In this document: piece by piece, positions 1 through 7,190 of the stretch
How positions within the stretch are numbered: position 1 is the stretch's first letter
Layout: the number at the start of each line of letters is the position of its first letter
Source: Cytophagales bacterium
GTDB taxonomy: Bacteria; Bacteroidota; Bacteroidia; Cytophagales; Cyclobacteriaceae
Assembly: GCA_029262955.1 (NCBI GenBank)
Contig: JAJCYL010000042.1
Span: forward strand, 1 to 11,361
DNA: 11,361 nt
Direction of reading: 5' to 3'
Notes under the pieces: generated by a model
Databases searched by the model: none
What the model saw: the letters and a program-made list of their open reading frames with translations, nothing else
What the model was told of the DNA's origin: nothing
Position numbers and translations under genes: made by a program

Positions 1-1025
1 TCAAATCAGTTCTGGAAAATGATTTCAGTGAGCATTTGACTTTACGGTTTGGAGCAGAAGCTTTCAACAACCAATTAACCAGAAATTTTGAAGATCAGGA
101 TTCAAACATAAAGTCCAGCTTCAATGATAACCTTTTGAGCGCCTTCCTTGAAGGTGATGTCTATCTGTCTCCAAGGTTTGTCTTCCGGCCAGGGATTCGG
201 ACAGAATACTCAAGCCTTCTGAATAGTGGAAATTTATCCCCACGCATGTCTTTGGCTTACAAGACGTCAGATTATGCGCAGGTTTCGGCAGCCTATGGCC
301 AGTATTATCAATCACCCAACAATGATCAACTGCTCATAAGTGATCGGATAAATTTCGAAAAAGCATCCCATTACATTCTTAATTATCAGGTAATCAAGGA
401 GGGTAGAATTTTTAGAGTTGAGAGCTATTATAAGAGTTACAATAATCTTTTGAAATTCGATTCACAAGATCCATTTAACCCTACATTATTTGATAACATT
501 GGTTATGGACACGCCCAGGGGGTTGATTTCTTCCTTAGAGACAGTAAGACCTTTAAAAATGTTGACTATTGGATCTCTTATTCATTTTTAGATACCAAAA
601 GAAATTTTAGAGATTACCCAATAGAGGCCATCCCAACATTTGCCAGTAAACATAACTTCTCGGTTGTCTACAAGCACTTTGTAACAGACATAAGAACACA
701 ATTAGGGTTTACTTATTCATTTACCAGTGGAAGACCTTACGACGACCCAAATAGAGAAGGGTTTAATCAGGGTACTATTCCGAGTTATCATAACCTAAGT
801 TTTAATGCGGCCTATTTATACAAGCAAAATGTAATCTTTTATACATCGATCACTAACCTGACTGGAAGGGACAATATTTTCGGCTACGATTATGCTAATG
901 CACCGAATTCACAGGGTCAATTTGATCGGTTAGCAATCGGTCAGCCTGCAAAGAGGTTCTATTTTCTCGGAGTATTCATCACCCTTTCAAAAGACAAAAA
1001 CAAGAATCAATTGGAAAATTTATAA
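1..1025 (+). CDS. TonB-dependent outer-membrane receptor, C-terminal beta-barrel part (5' truncated)
   Basis: The open frame enters from the left edge (first whole codon at 3) and ends at TAA 1023-1025, giving about 341 residues. What is visible is alternating aromatic/polar beta-strand sequence typical of a 22-strand TonB-dependent transporter barrel, for example the stretches around SLAYKTSDYAQVSAAYGQYY, FNAAYLYKQNVIFYTSITNL and the terminal RFYFLGVFITLS, followed by a short charged tail. The N-terminal plug and TonB box lie outside the window, so the real start is upstream; a TTG at 36 is only an internal codon. Such receptors import iron chelates, vitamins or glycans across the outer membrane using TonB energy. 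The substrate cannot be read from this part. The gene is followed after 19 nt by the DUF2141 gene and appears to head the operon that ends with a LytS/LytTR pair. Assignment to the TonB receptor superfamily is firm; subfamily is unknown. Confidence 0.85.
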   Translation, partial: KSVLENDFSEHLTLRFGAEAFNNQLTRNFEDQDSNIKSSFNDNLLSAFLEGDVYLSPRFVFRPGIRTEYSSLLNSGNLSPRMSLAYKTSDYAQVSAAYGQYYQSPNNDQLLISDRINFEKASHYILNYQVIKEGRIFRVESYYKSYNNLLKFDSQDPFNPTLFDNIGYGHAQGVDFFLRDSKTFKNVDYWISYSFLDTKRNFRDYPIEAIPTFASKHNFSVVYKHFVTDIRTQLGFTYSFTSGRPYDDPNREGFNQGTIPSYHNLSFNAAYLYKQNVIFYTSITNLTGRDNIFGYDYANAPNSQGQFDRLAIGQPAKRFYFLGVFITLSKDKNKNQLENL

Positions 1026-1044
1026 ACTCAAAATCAAATTAATT

Positions 1045-1470
1045 ATGAAAATTTTACTCACTTTATTCGGTATTGCCTGCCTGGTATTAAATGGTTTTTC
1101 CCAAGGCACTTTAGAGGTGGAAGTGGCCAACCTAAGTTCAACAAACGGATTCGTTTATCTGCAGCTATTTGATGAAGAAGATCAGTTCTTAAAGAAATCA
1201 ATCAGGCAAGAAAAAATCGGCCCAATTAATGCCCAAACCGTGGTCTTTACGATTCCGGATTTACCGTTCGGTACCTATGCGCTGAGTGTAATGCACGATG
1301 AGAACGAAAACGGGGTGATGGATAAAGGAACTTTTGGCATTCCACAGGAAGGATATGCTTTCTCTAACAATGCCAAGGGAATGTTTGGACCACCCTCATA
1401 TGAAGATTCAAGCTTTTCATTTCAAGGAGATGTGAGATTAAAGATCAGCATCATTCATCCTCCATTTTAA
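1045..1470 (+). CDS. Secreted DUF2141 family protein
   Basis: The 141-residue protein starts with a typical Sec signal peptide (MKILLTLFGIACLVLNGFSQ, likely cleaved near residue 19-20). The mature part is a single small all-beta domain. The core HDENENGVMD at 84-93, followed by TFGIP and then GMFGPPSYEDSSF further on, is the signature of the DUF2141 family. The DxNxNGxxD arrangement resembles a calcium-binding loop, but binding is not established here. Members are usually about 130-150 residues and exported to the periplasm or cell surface, so this looks full length. The biochemical function of the family is unknown. It lies 19 nt after the TonB receptor gene and 35 nt before the TPR-like gene on the same strand, suggesting a shared transcript and a role linked to the receptor. 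Family call is confident; role is not. Confidence 0.85.
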   Translation: MKILLTLFGIACLVLNGFSQGTLEVEVANLSSTNGFVYLQLFDEEDQFLKKSIRQEKIGPINAQTVVFTIPDLPFGTYALSVMHDENENGVMDKGTFGIPQEGYAFSNNAKGMFGPPSYEDSSFSFQGDVRLKISIIHPPF

Positions 1471-1505
1471 TTAATCATTGTAGGAAATTTAAAATCTTAT
1501 TAATC

Positions 1506-2165
1506 ATGAAGAACTCAATAATAATATTGGTGACTATCATTTCTCTTTCCACCCATGCTACAGACAAGTATACCCAGCACATGGAATCTAATATTGAAAC
1601 TCTGTTTACTGCTCAAACTGTTGAAGAGCTACAATTAGTTGCCAACAAATTCGATCGCATTGCTTCGACAGAAAAAGACAAATGGCTGCCCAAATATTAT
1701 GCCTCTTTAGCTAATGTTTGGATGGCAACCAGAGAGGAAGGGGTAGAGAAAAAAGATAACTATCTGGGTCAGGCCCAACTGAGAATTGATCAAGCCGCAG
1801 CTTTGAGCGAGGGAAATGCTGAGATAGCCGCACTCCGGGGATTCATTTACATGATCGGAATTACAGTAGATCCGGCTTCCCGAGGAGCGACCTATGGTCA
1901 AAAGGCATTCATGGAGTTTGGAAAAGCAATCGAATTAAATCCCGAGAACCCAAGAGCGCTATTCTTTAAAGGGCAAATGGAGTTTGGTACCGCCCAGTTT
2001 TTCAAGTCAGATACATCGGCCGCTTGCAAAACAATGGCCAGGTCTTTGGAATTATTCGATAAATTCACTCCTGAGACGGCAATCCACCCAAACTGGGGTA
2101 GCGGCTTTGCCAGGAGGACAGTTGAGAATTGCAATGTTGAACAAATAGCTAATGACAACCAGTAA
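1506..2165 (+). CDS. Exported TPR-like helical protein of unknown function
   Basis: The 219-residue protein begins with a short hydrophobic signal peptide (about residues 1-18, IIILVTIISLSTHA), so it should be periplasmic. The rest is alpha-helical. A TPR-like unit is visible in the second half: AFMEFGKAIELNPENPRALFFKGQ matches the helix A/helix B pattern with the conserved Ala, Leu, Asn-Pro and Ala-Leu positions, and the segment YLGQAQLRIDQAAAL before it looks like another helical pair. The ending GSGFARRTVENC resembles conserved ends of uncharacterised Bacteroidota proteins of this type. TPR folds mediate protein-protein contacts, so a scaffold or sensor link between the receptor and the kinase is possible, but this is inference. 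Its last 14 nt overlap the histidine kinase gene in another frame, which suggests translational coupling. Confidence 0.7.
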   Translation: MKNSIIILVTIISLSTHATDKYTQHMESNIETLFTAQTVEELQLVANKFDRIASTEKDKWLPKYYASLANVWMATREEGVEKKDNYLGQAQLRIDQAAALSEGNAEIAALRGFIYMIGITVDPASRGATYGQKAFMEFGKAIELNPENPRALFFKGQMEFGTAQFFKSDTSAACKTMARSLELFDKFTPETAIHPNWGSGFARRTVENCNVEQIANDNQ

Positions 2166-3210
2166 AACTGTGGGGAATCGAAATTCCAGAAACCGGGAGA
2201 TAGCGGAGTATCTCATTCTGTTTTTCATTTTTGGACCCGCATCTCTCTATTTCACTTGTACAGGGTGCTATACCAACTGGGAAATTGGAATTGCCTCATC
2301 AATATTTTCGGGCTATTTCTGGGTGGCGTTGTGGAAAGGTAATGCGCATGGAGCTTGTTGGCTTGACAAAAAAATTAGTTGGATAGAACGACCCGTTCTT
2401 CGGCTATCGGTGGGTGTACTTTTCATTTTTTTCTATACCGTATTGGTAGTGGCCATTGGGTATTTCGCATTCTTTACACTTTACCTGGATCGTGACTTTT
2501 ACGATATCCTCCTAGGTGATCCGAAGAGGTCTCTTCTATGGCCGTTAGTGATAACCTTCTTAATAAGCACCTTTATGCACGGACGAGGATTTTTCTTCTC
2601 CTGGAGAGAGGAAGCTGTAAATGTGGAAAAATTGAAGAGTGAACGATTGTCTTCAAAGTTCGAATCACTTAAGAACCAGGTCAATCCACACTTCCTATTT
2701 AATAGTTTAAACGCATTAACTTCTCTGGTTCATAAAGACCCGGAACTTTCAGAACAATTCATAAAGAAACTCTCTGATGTATATCGCTATGTACTTGACA
2801 GCCAGGATAAAGAAGTAGTGAGTCTGGGAGAAGAGCTTAGTTTTACCGAGTCATTTATTTTCCTGCAAAAGATCCGCCATGGAGATAGTCTTGAGGTGAC
2901 CGTTAACATTCCTAAGGCTGCCCTTGAAAAACAGGTGCCACCGTTGGCCTTTCAAATGCTCATCGAAAATGCAATTAAACATAATATTGTGTCTGAGGCG
3001 AAACCTCTAAAGATTGAAGTCTCGGTCTCAGATCATTGGCTTGTAGTCAGTAATAACCTACAACGCCGAAAAGATGTTGAAAACACCAGTGGTTTAGGAA
3101 TTAACAATATCAAAATGAGATATGAGTTTCTTTCCAATCAGTCCATTATGATTGATGAAACACCTGATGAATTTGTGGTTAGAATTCCATTGTTAGATTT
3201 TGCTAAATGA
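2152..3210 (+). CDS. LytS-type membrane sensor histidine kinase (His_kinase family)
   Basis: The 352-residue protein has four hydrophobic segments (about 17-34, 45-61, 84-110 and 128-142), a short linker helix rich in Lys/Glu, then a His_kinase/HATPase_c catalytic part. The H-box LKNQVNPHFLFNSLNAL places the phospho-accepting His at 180. The N-box PPLAFQMLIENAIKHN has Asn 273, and the G-box SGLGINNIKMRYEFL is at about 313-327. These are hallmarks of the LytS/YehU-like kinases that autophosphorylate and pass phosphate to LytTR regulators. No periplasmic sensor domain is present, so sensing must go through the membrane segments or a partner. The ATG at 2152 lies inside the preceding gene, and the stop overlaps the regulator start by ATGA at 3207-3210. 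The ligand is unknown; the companion TonB receptor and secreted proteins are candidates for input. Confidence 0.9.
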   Translation: MTTSKTVGNRNSRNREIAEYLILFFIFGPASLYFTCTGCYTNWEIGIASSIFSGYFWVALWKGNAHGACWLDKKISWIERPVLRLSVGVLFIFFYTVLVVAIGYFAFFTLYLDRDFYDILLGDPKRSLLWPLVITFLISTFMHGRGFFFSWREEAVNVEKLKSERLSSKFESLKNQVNPHFLFNSLNALTSLVHKDPELSEQFIKKLSDVYRYVLDSQDKEVVSLGEELSFTESFIFLQKIRHGDSLEVTVNIPKAALEKQVPPLAFQMLIENAIKHNIVSEAKPLKIEVSVSDHWLVVSNNLQRRKDVENTSGLGINNIKMRYEFLSNQSIMIDETPDEFVVRIPLLDFAK

Positions 3211-3956
3211 AAGTCCTGGTAGTCGAAGATGAAAAACTGGCGGCGGAACGCCTGATAGATCTTATCGAAAAATATGATCAGGGCTATCAGGTAATTGATA
3301 GGATAGATTCGGTAGAGTCAGCCATTTCATGGCTTCAGTCCAACCCTCCGCCGGATTTAATATTTCTTGATATTCATCTTGCTGATGGCAATAGTTTTGA
3401 AATATTTGAACGCGTGGAGGTCACCTCACCAATTATTTTCAGCACCGCTTATGACCAGTATGCTATTCAGGCCTTCAAAGTCAATAGTGTTGACTATTTG
3501 TTGAAACCTATTGAGCAATCCGAACTTTACGAAGCACTTGGCAGGTTTGAGAGACAACGCTCGTCGTCGAATATATCCGATAGCCTTGATGAACTGATTA
3601 AGTCATTTTCCAGGAACTACAAATCTCGTTTCGTGACCAGGGTTGGTGAGCACTTACATGCTATAGAGACCGAGAAGATTCATGTCTTTTACAGCGAGGA
3701 AAAAATGACCTATTTGCAAACGAGTGAGGGAAAGAGGTATATTATTGACTTTCCATTAGACAAAGTGGAATCGATGGTCGATCCGAAGAAATTTTTCAGG
3801 ATCAATAGAAAGTACCTGATAAGTTTCCCTGCTATCAAGGATATCTTAGCTCATTCCAACAGTAGATTAAGGCTCGTGTTAACCAAGAGTGATGATGCAG
3901 ACGTGATTGTAAGTCGGGAAAGAGTTGCGGAGTTTAGAAGCTGGTTGGATGGATGA
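3207..3956 (+). CDS. LytTR-family response regulator
   Basis: The 249-residue protein has a complete receiver domain (about 1-115) with acidic pair E7/D8, phospho-acceptor D55 in LIFLDIHLADG, T80 in FSTAYDQYA and K100 in YLLKPI. A LytTR DNA-binding domain follows (about 138-247), with the characteristic segments FVTRVGEHLHAIETEKIHVF, YIIDFPLDKVE and FFRINRKYLIS. All receiver residues needed for phosphorylation are intact. The four-base ATGA overlap with the kinase gene indicates a cognate pair. LytTR regulators bind short direct repeats upstream of target promoters; the operon promoter is outside this window, so autoregulation cannot be checked. The gene ends 15 bp before the convergent propeller gene, with no recognisable terminator in the gap. 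Confidence 0.93.
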   Translation: MKVLVVEDEKLAAERLIDLIEKYDQGYQVIDRIDSVESAISWLQSNPPPDLIFLDIHLADGNSFEIFERVEVTSPIIFSTAYDQYAIQAFKVNSVDYLLKPIEQSELYEALGRFERQRSSSNISDSLDELIKSFSRNYKSRFVTRVGEHLHAIETEKIHVFYSEEKMTYLQTSEGKRYIIDFPLDKVESMVDPKKFFRINRKYLISFPAIKDILAHSNSRLRLVLTKSDDADVIVSRERVAEFRSWLDG

Positions 3957-3971
3957 GAAATAACCAAACAT

Positions 3972-5252
3972 TTAGTCTACATTGATTGCACTATGCCTCA
4001 ATTGTGCCGTTCCATTTCTACTGTCAGACCAAATAATGTGGAATAATCCATTGCTATCGGTAGTCATGCTACTGTAATCACCACCGCCGGGCCAGCTTGT
4101 ATAGGTTTGCCCGTTTCCTTCCGAATTTGGACATGATATTTCGGTTGAAATTCGAACTGGGCTGACAAAAGTATTACCGCCATCCATTGAAGCCGTAAAA
4201 TATATGTCCTGGCAGTTATTGTCCGGATCGTTCCTTCGATCATACCAGGCCAATGCAACAATTCCCTGCTTATTGACAGCCAACATCGGAGTTCTGACAT
4301 GTGGGACACTTTCATTGGGAGGAGTATCAAGCCGGATAGCATCCTTCCACGATTGCCCTGCATTTTCGGATACGGATAGCCAAATGCCATCAAAATCCTT
4401 ACTAATGCATGTATGATATACTTGATGTCTAAATGGCGAGTCTTTCTGGCCATTACTCAGATAGGGATAACCAGGGAAGGTTGGGGATTCCTGGCATTTG
4501 TCACTAATTAATAGCGGGCTATTAAACGTTTTACCACCATCTATTGACCTTATGGATCTGGTGTAAAATGATGGAAATTCTATAAAACTTATTACCAGCG
4601 ATCCATCAGTATTTTCAACAATTCCTGTTGGGTTGATGGTAGTTGCCACATTTTCAGGTCTAAATTGACTGAGCAATTGAAAATCAGAGCCGTTGTTCGC
4701 GGAAGTCCACAATGAAATGTCGTATAGGGTAGAATCACTTTTTAAATCTCTTGCCTTTCTCGTAGTCATGTAGTAATCCATCCCCGAATTGGTTGCCGGG
4801 ATGATTATTTCATGGTCAAAACCTCTTCCCAACGAATTTTTCTCTTTATTCCAGGTAATTCCACCATCAGAAGAATTGAATAGTAAGAGGTTAAAGCGTT
4901 CATCATTTTTAACATTTCTTAAAATTTCGATAGCTGTGATGAAAACAGATCCATCTTCATTGATTGTTACCCATGGATCAATACATCTCTCCATTTCAAA
5001 ATTATACCTCGACCATGTATTACCTCCATCGAATGAAGTAAATGCTGAGCTACTCCAGCTGGTGAATGTTGTGTCTAAAACAATTGATGCCGCCACCAAA
5101 TGCTGTGGATTACGGGAGTTTGTAGCGATGTGGGGTTCCACATGGACCCGGCTTAACTGACTACTATCCAATTGATGGTCTTTTATAATGATTTCGACCT
5201 TTTGACTAAATAAAATCGTTGGAAGAAGTATGAGGAGGATGAGTAGCTTCAT
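3972..5252 (-). CDS. Exported BNR/Asp-box beta-propeller protein (sialidase-like fold)
   Basis: The 426-residue protein has a signal peptide (MKLLILLILLPTILFSQ) and six Asp-box-type motifs spaced along the chain: SFDGGNTW (73-80), SSDGGITW (127-134), the degenerate SANNGSDF (184-191), SIDGGKTF (236-243), SENAGQSW (295-302) and SMDGGNTF (355-362). Segments such as LAWYDRRNDPDNN and IIWSDSRNGT are typical of bacterial BNR-repeat proteins. This supports a six-bladed propeller of the sialidase/neuraminidase superfamily. The family includes sialidases but also many non-enzymatic binding proteins. I cannot confirm the three-arginine cluster, Asp and Tyr/Glu catalytic set, so enzymatic activity is unproven. 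There is no C-terminal type IX sorting domain or long anchor, so a periplasmic or released protein is likely. It is transcribed toward the LytTR regulator and away from the kelch gene. Confidence 0.8.
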   Translation of the reverse strand: MKLLILLILLPTILFSQKVEIIIKDHQLDSSQLSRVHVEPHIATNSRNPQHLVAASIVLDTTFTSWSSSAFTSFDGGNTWSRYNFEMERCIDPWVTINEDGSVFITAIEILRNVKNDERFNLLLFNSSDGGITWNKEKNSLGRGFDHEIIIPATNSGMDYYMTTRKARDLKSDSTLYDISLWTSANNGSDFQLLSQFRPENVATTINPTGIVENTDGSLVISFIEFPSFYTRSIRSIDGGKTFNSPLLISDKCQESPTFPGYPYLSNGQKDSPFRHQVYHTCISKDFDGIWLSVSENAGQSWKDAIRLDTPPNESVPHVRTPMLAVNKQGIVALAWYDRRNDPDNNCQDIYFTASMDGGNTFVSPVRISTEISCPNSEGNGQTYTSWPGGGDYSSMTTDSNGLFHIIWSDSRNGTAQLRHSAINVD

Positions 5253-5351
5253 GATTTACTTTGTTATTTGAATGGATCAAATTCAATACCAATAATAAAT
5301 ACCTTTATAATCAGCGACTTACAAATTAATTGTATTGAAAATGACAATATT

Positions 5352-5393
5352 TTGTATCAGATTGAAACACACTATTGAATAAATGTGATACAA
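5352..5393. promoter_or_regulatory. Perfect 8-bp inverted repeat between divergent propeller genes
   Basis: TTGTATCA (5352-5359) and TGATACAA (5386-5393) are exact reverse complements separated by 26 nt. They lie in the 202-bp region (5253-5454) between the minus-strand BNR gene and the plus-strand kelch gene. The arm centres are 34 bp apart, about three helical turns, which would suit a dimeric or looping regulator. No clear TAnnTTTG promoter element was found for either gene. A role as operator is inference; it could also form an RNA hairpin in a leader. Confidence 0.35.
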
Positions 5394-5454
5394 GTTTTAA
5401 TCAGGCTATTCGATTCTAATTCAGATGGAAACAGATAAAAATTAATTTAGTAAT

Positions 5455-6486
5455 ATGATTCTCTACCGTTGCGGCTGTTTTGCTAACATTATTTTGAGTA
5501 TTTACGCGTTGTGCTTTGCTACTGTTTGTGAAGCACAAGATTCTCCAGGCGTACGAAACGCTCATTCGATGGTCTACCATGAAAATGAGAAAGCTGTTTA
5601 CCTTTTTGGAGGGGCAACTGACAGCGAGGTTAAGAATGATCTTTGGAAATGGCAAAACGGAGTTTGGAGCATTATTGACACCGCAGGTCCTGCTCCAAGG
5701 ACCTTTGCTTCCATGCTTTATGACTCCGACAAGCAAAGAATTCTGCTATTTGGAGGTAGTAAGGTACTTTTTGGAAATGGTCCTAATCCCAATAACCTAC
5801 TGAATGATACATGGATATATCAGGAAGGTGCATGGACCGAAATGGTGGCTAACAATGCTCCGCCAAGACGGGCCGAATCTGCTGGTGTTTATGATAAAGC
5901 TAAACATCGTGCTGTAATATTTGGGGGATATGAAATACGAGGAAAAAGTTATGTTCCGGTAGCTGACACCTGGGAATTTTGGAATGAAAGCTGGAAGAAA
6001 TTAGAAGGACAAGGACCATCAAAGCGAAACAATGCTGCGATGGCTTTTGATGAGAATAAAAATGTGGCTGTACTTTTTGGTGGTAGTACGGGTAGAGGTG
6101 GTTATGGAGATGGGCGGGGTGAAACCTGGACATTAGCTGAAGATGGGTGGTCTAAAATGACGCTCGTACAACCACCCAATATCTTTAATGCCGCAATGGT
6201 TTATACACTTGATGGGATCATTCGCTTTGGTGGATGGGATGGTCAGTTTAGAATAAACGAAACATGGCTATTGACTGATGATCACTGGAAACTGATAGAA
6301 ACTGCAAATGCGCCGTCATCCCGGAACCATAGCGCTATGGTATATGACCGGGATAATGATCAAATTATGCTTTATGGTGGTCACGATGGCAAGAACATTT
6401 TCGGTGATCTCTGGAGGTACCGTTCGGGGGTTTGGGAGATGATGGCAGAAGTACCTCAAAAACCTCGAATTGCTAATGGTCATTAG
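5455..6486 (+). CDS. Exported six-repeat kelch beta-propeller protein
   Basis: The 343-residue protein has an N-terminal export signal (hydrophobic stretch about residues 10-26, ending ATVCEA before QDSPG). The rest consists of six kelch repeats, each with a small-residue/hydrophobic strand, a Gly-Gly pair and a downstream Trp: LFGGATDSE..LWKW, LFGGSKV..TWIY, IFGGYEI..TWEF, LFGGSTG..TWTL, RFGGWDG..TWLL and LYGGHDG..LWRY. This predicts one complete six-bladed propeller filling the mature protein, with no extra catalytic domain, anchor or type IX sorting domain. Kelch propellers mostly bind other proteins or glycans; galactose oxidase-type enzymes use the same fold but carry extra copper-ligand domains absent here. 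The cysteine near the signal end is not in a good lipobox. The ATG at 5455 is chosen because it opens the signal peptide. It is divergent from the other propeller gene. Confidence 0.8.
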   Translation: MILYRCGCFANIILSIYALCFATVCEAQDSPGVRNAHSMVYHENEKAVYLFGGATDSEVKNDLWKWQNGVWSIIDTAGPAPRTFASMLYDSDKQRILLFGGSKVLFGNGPNPNNLLNDTWIYQEGAWTEMVANNAPPRRAESAGVYDKAKHRAVIFGGYEIRGKSYVPVADTWEFWNESWKKLEGQGPSKRNNAAMAFDENKNVAVLFGGSTGRGGYGDGRGETWTLAEDGWSKMTLVQPPNIFNAAMVYTLDGIIRFGGWDGQFRINETWLLTDDHWKLIETANAPSSRNHSAMVYDRDNDQIMLYGGHDGKNIFGDLWRYRSGVWEMMAEVPQKPRIANGH

Positions 6487-6499
6487 CTTAGACATCTCC

Positions 6500-6530
6500 T
6501 TGCTTAGAAATTCAGAATCAATTACCTTTG
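6500..6530 (+). promoter_or_regulatory. Bacteroidota-type promoter of the rpsF-rpsR-rplI operon
   Basis: TTG at 6500-6502 is followed after 20 nt by TACCTTTG at 6523-6530. This matches the Bacteroidota primary sigma consensus of a -33 TTTG/TTG and a -7 TAnnTTTG with 17-23 nt spacing. The expected start of transcription is a few bases downstream, near 6535-6540. That leaves a leader of only about 25 nt before rpsF. Confidence 0.7.
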
Positions 6531-6561
6531 CGACCTCAAAATTTTAACTAACATTAATACA

Positions 6562-6936
6562 ATGCAGAAAAATTACGAGACGGTATTCATTTTAACTCCC
6601 GTTTTGTCTGAGGCCCAGATGAAGGATACTGTCGAAAAATTCAAAAAGCTCCTACTGGCCACTGGAGCAGAAATGGTGAACGAGGAAAATTGGGGCTTAC
6701 GTAAGTTAGCTTATCCGGTTCAACATAAGTCTACCGGGTTTTACAACTTATTTGAGTTTAAAGCCAACCCTGACGTAATTGCCAATATTGAAACAGAATA
6801 CCGTAGAGATGAGGCAGTATTACGATTTCTCACCGTTTCATTAGATAAGCATGCACTTGCCTACAACGAAAAACGTAAGAGAGGCGATTTTAGAAAAGAC
6901 AAAAAAGAGAATAAAGAGAAGGAGGTTGCAGCATGA
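6562..6936 (+). CDS. rpsF: 30S ribosomal protein bS6
   Basis: The 124-residue product matches bS6 from the first residues: YETVFILTPVLSEAQ, then the conserved WGLRKLAYPVQHKSTGFYNLFEFKA and EYRRDEAVLRFLTV. The C-terminal tail (about 103-124) is highly charged with Lys/Glu/Arg, as often seen in this phylum. bS6 forms a dimer with bS18 on the platform of the small subunit and helps bind 16S rRNA. The gene has no SD-like sequence ahead of its ATG, which is normal for Bacteroidota. Its last codons contain the strong SD of rpsR, and its TGA overlaps the rpsR ATG by four bases. It is the first gene of the rpsF-rpsR-rplI operon behind the promoter at 6500-6530. Confidence 0.97.
   Translation: MQKNYETVFILTPVLSEAQMKDTVEKFKKLLLATGAEMVNEENWGLRKLAYPVQHKSTGFYNLFEFKANPDVIANIETEYRRDEAVLRFLTVSLDKHALAYNEKRKRGDFRKDKKENKEKEVAA
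6919..6926 (+). promoter_or_regulatory. Strong Shine-Dalgarno sequence for rpsR
   Basis: AAGGAGGT at 6919-6926, inside the 3' end of rpsF, is complementary over eight bases to the CCUCC-containing tail of 16S rRNA. The spacing to the rpsR ATG at 6933 is six to seven nt, which is near optimal. The neighbouring genes rpsF, rplI, the kinase gene and the AraC gene show no comparable element. In Bacteroidota most genes lack SD sequences, so this stands out, although AAG-GAG also encodes Lys-Glu in the charged bS6 tail. Confidence 0.7.
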
Positions 6937-7184
6937 CATTACAAAACGAACCTATCAATAGGGACAATCAACGCAAGAAGTATTGTCGATTTAAGAGAAG
7001 CGGCATAAAGTACATTGATTACAAAGACGCTGACTTCCTATTAAAATTTGTAAACGAACAAGGTAAGATTCTTCCTAGAAGGATCACTGGTACTAGTCAG
7101 AAATTTCAAGGTAAAGTGAAGCAGGCTGTTAAAAGAGCTCGTCACCTTGCATTGATGCCTTATGTCGGAGACTCTTTAAAGTAA
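6933..7184 (+). CDS. rpsR: 30S ribosomal protein bS18
   Basis: The 83-residue product is a typical full-length bS18. The core KYCRFKRSGIKYIDYKD contains the conserved Cys-Arg-Phe start of the rRNA-binding domain, and KILPRRITGTSQKFQGKVKQ followed by AVKRARHLALMPYV is the family signature. bS18 pairs with bS6 on the 30S platform. In ribosomes of this phylum, bS6, bS18 and bS21 together form the pocket that holds the 16S rRNA 3' tail. Only one Cys is visible, so the zinc-binding four-Cys form is excluded. The ATG overlaps the rpsF stop (ATGA) and is preceded by an unusually strong SD, pointing to translational control or tight coupling. The gene ends six nt before rplI. Confidence 0.97.
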   Translation: MTLQNEPINRDNQRKKYCRFKRSGIKYIDYKDADFLLKFVNEQGKILPRRITGTSQKFQGKVKQAVKRARHLALMPYVGDSLK

Positions 7185-7190
7185 TTCGAA

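Noticed and set aside
36..38. TTG as start of the first coding region
   Set aside because: The same frame is open to the left edge with receptor-like sequence, and a 329-residue barrel without plug would be abnormal; the gene is simply cut by the window.
3957..3971. Bidirectional terminator between the convergent LytTR and propeller genes
   Set aside because: The gap is only 15 bp, with no inverted repeat or T-run.
4064..4453. A 129-codon open frame inside the BNR propeller gene on the same strand in another frame
   Set aside because: It lies wholly within a gene with signal peptide and six Asp boxes; its translation shows no domain or plausible start context.
4789..5160. A 123-codon plus-strand open frame opposite the BNR propeller gene
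   Set aside because: Antisense shadow of a well-supported gene, with no family resemblance.
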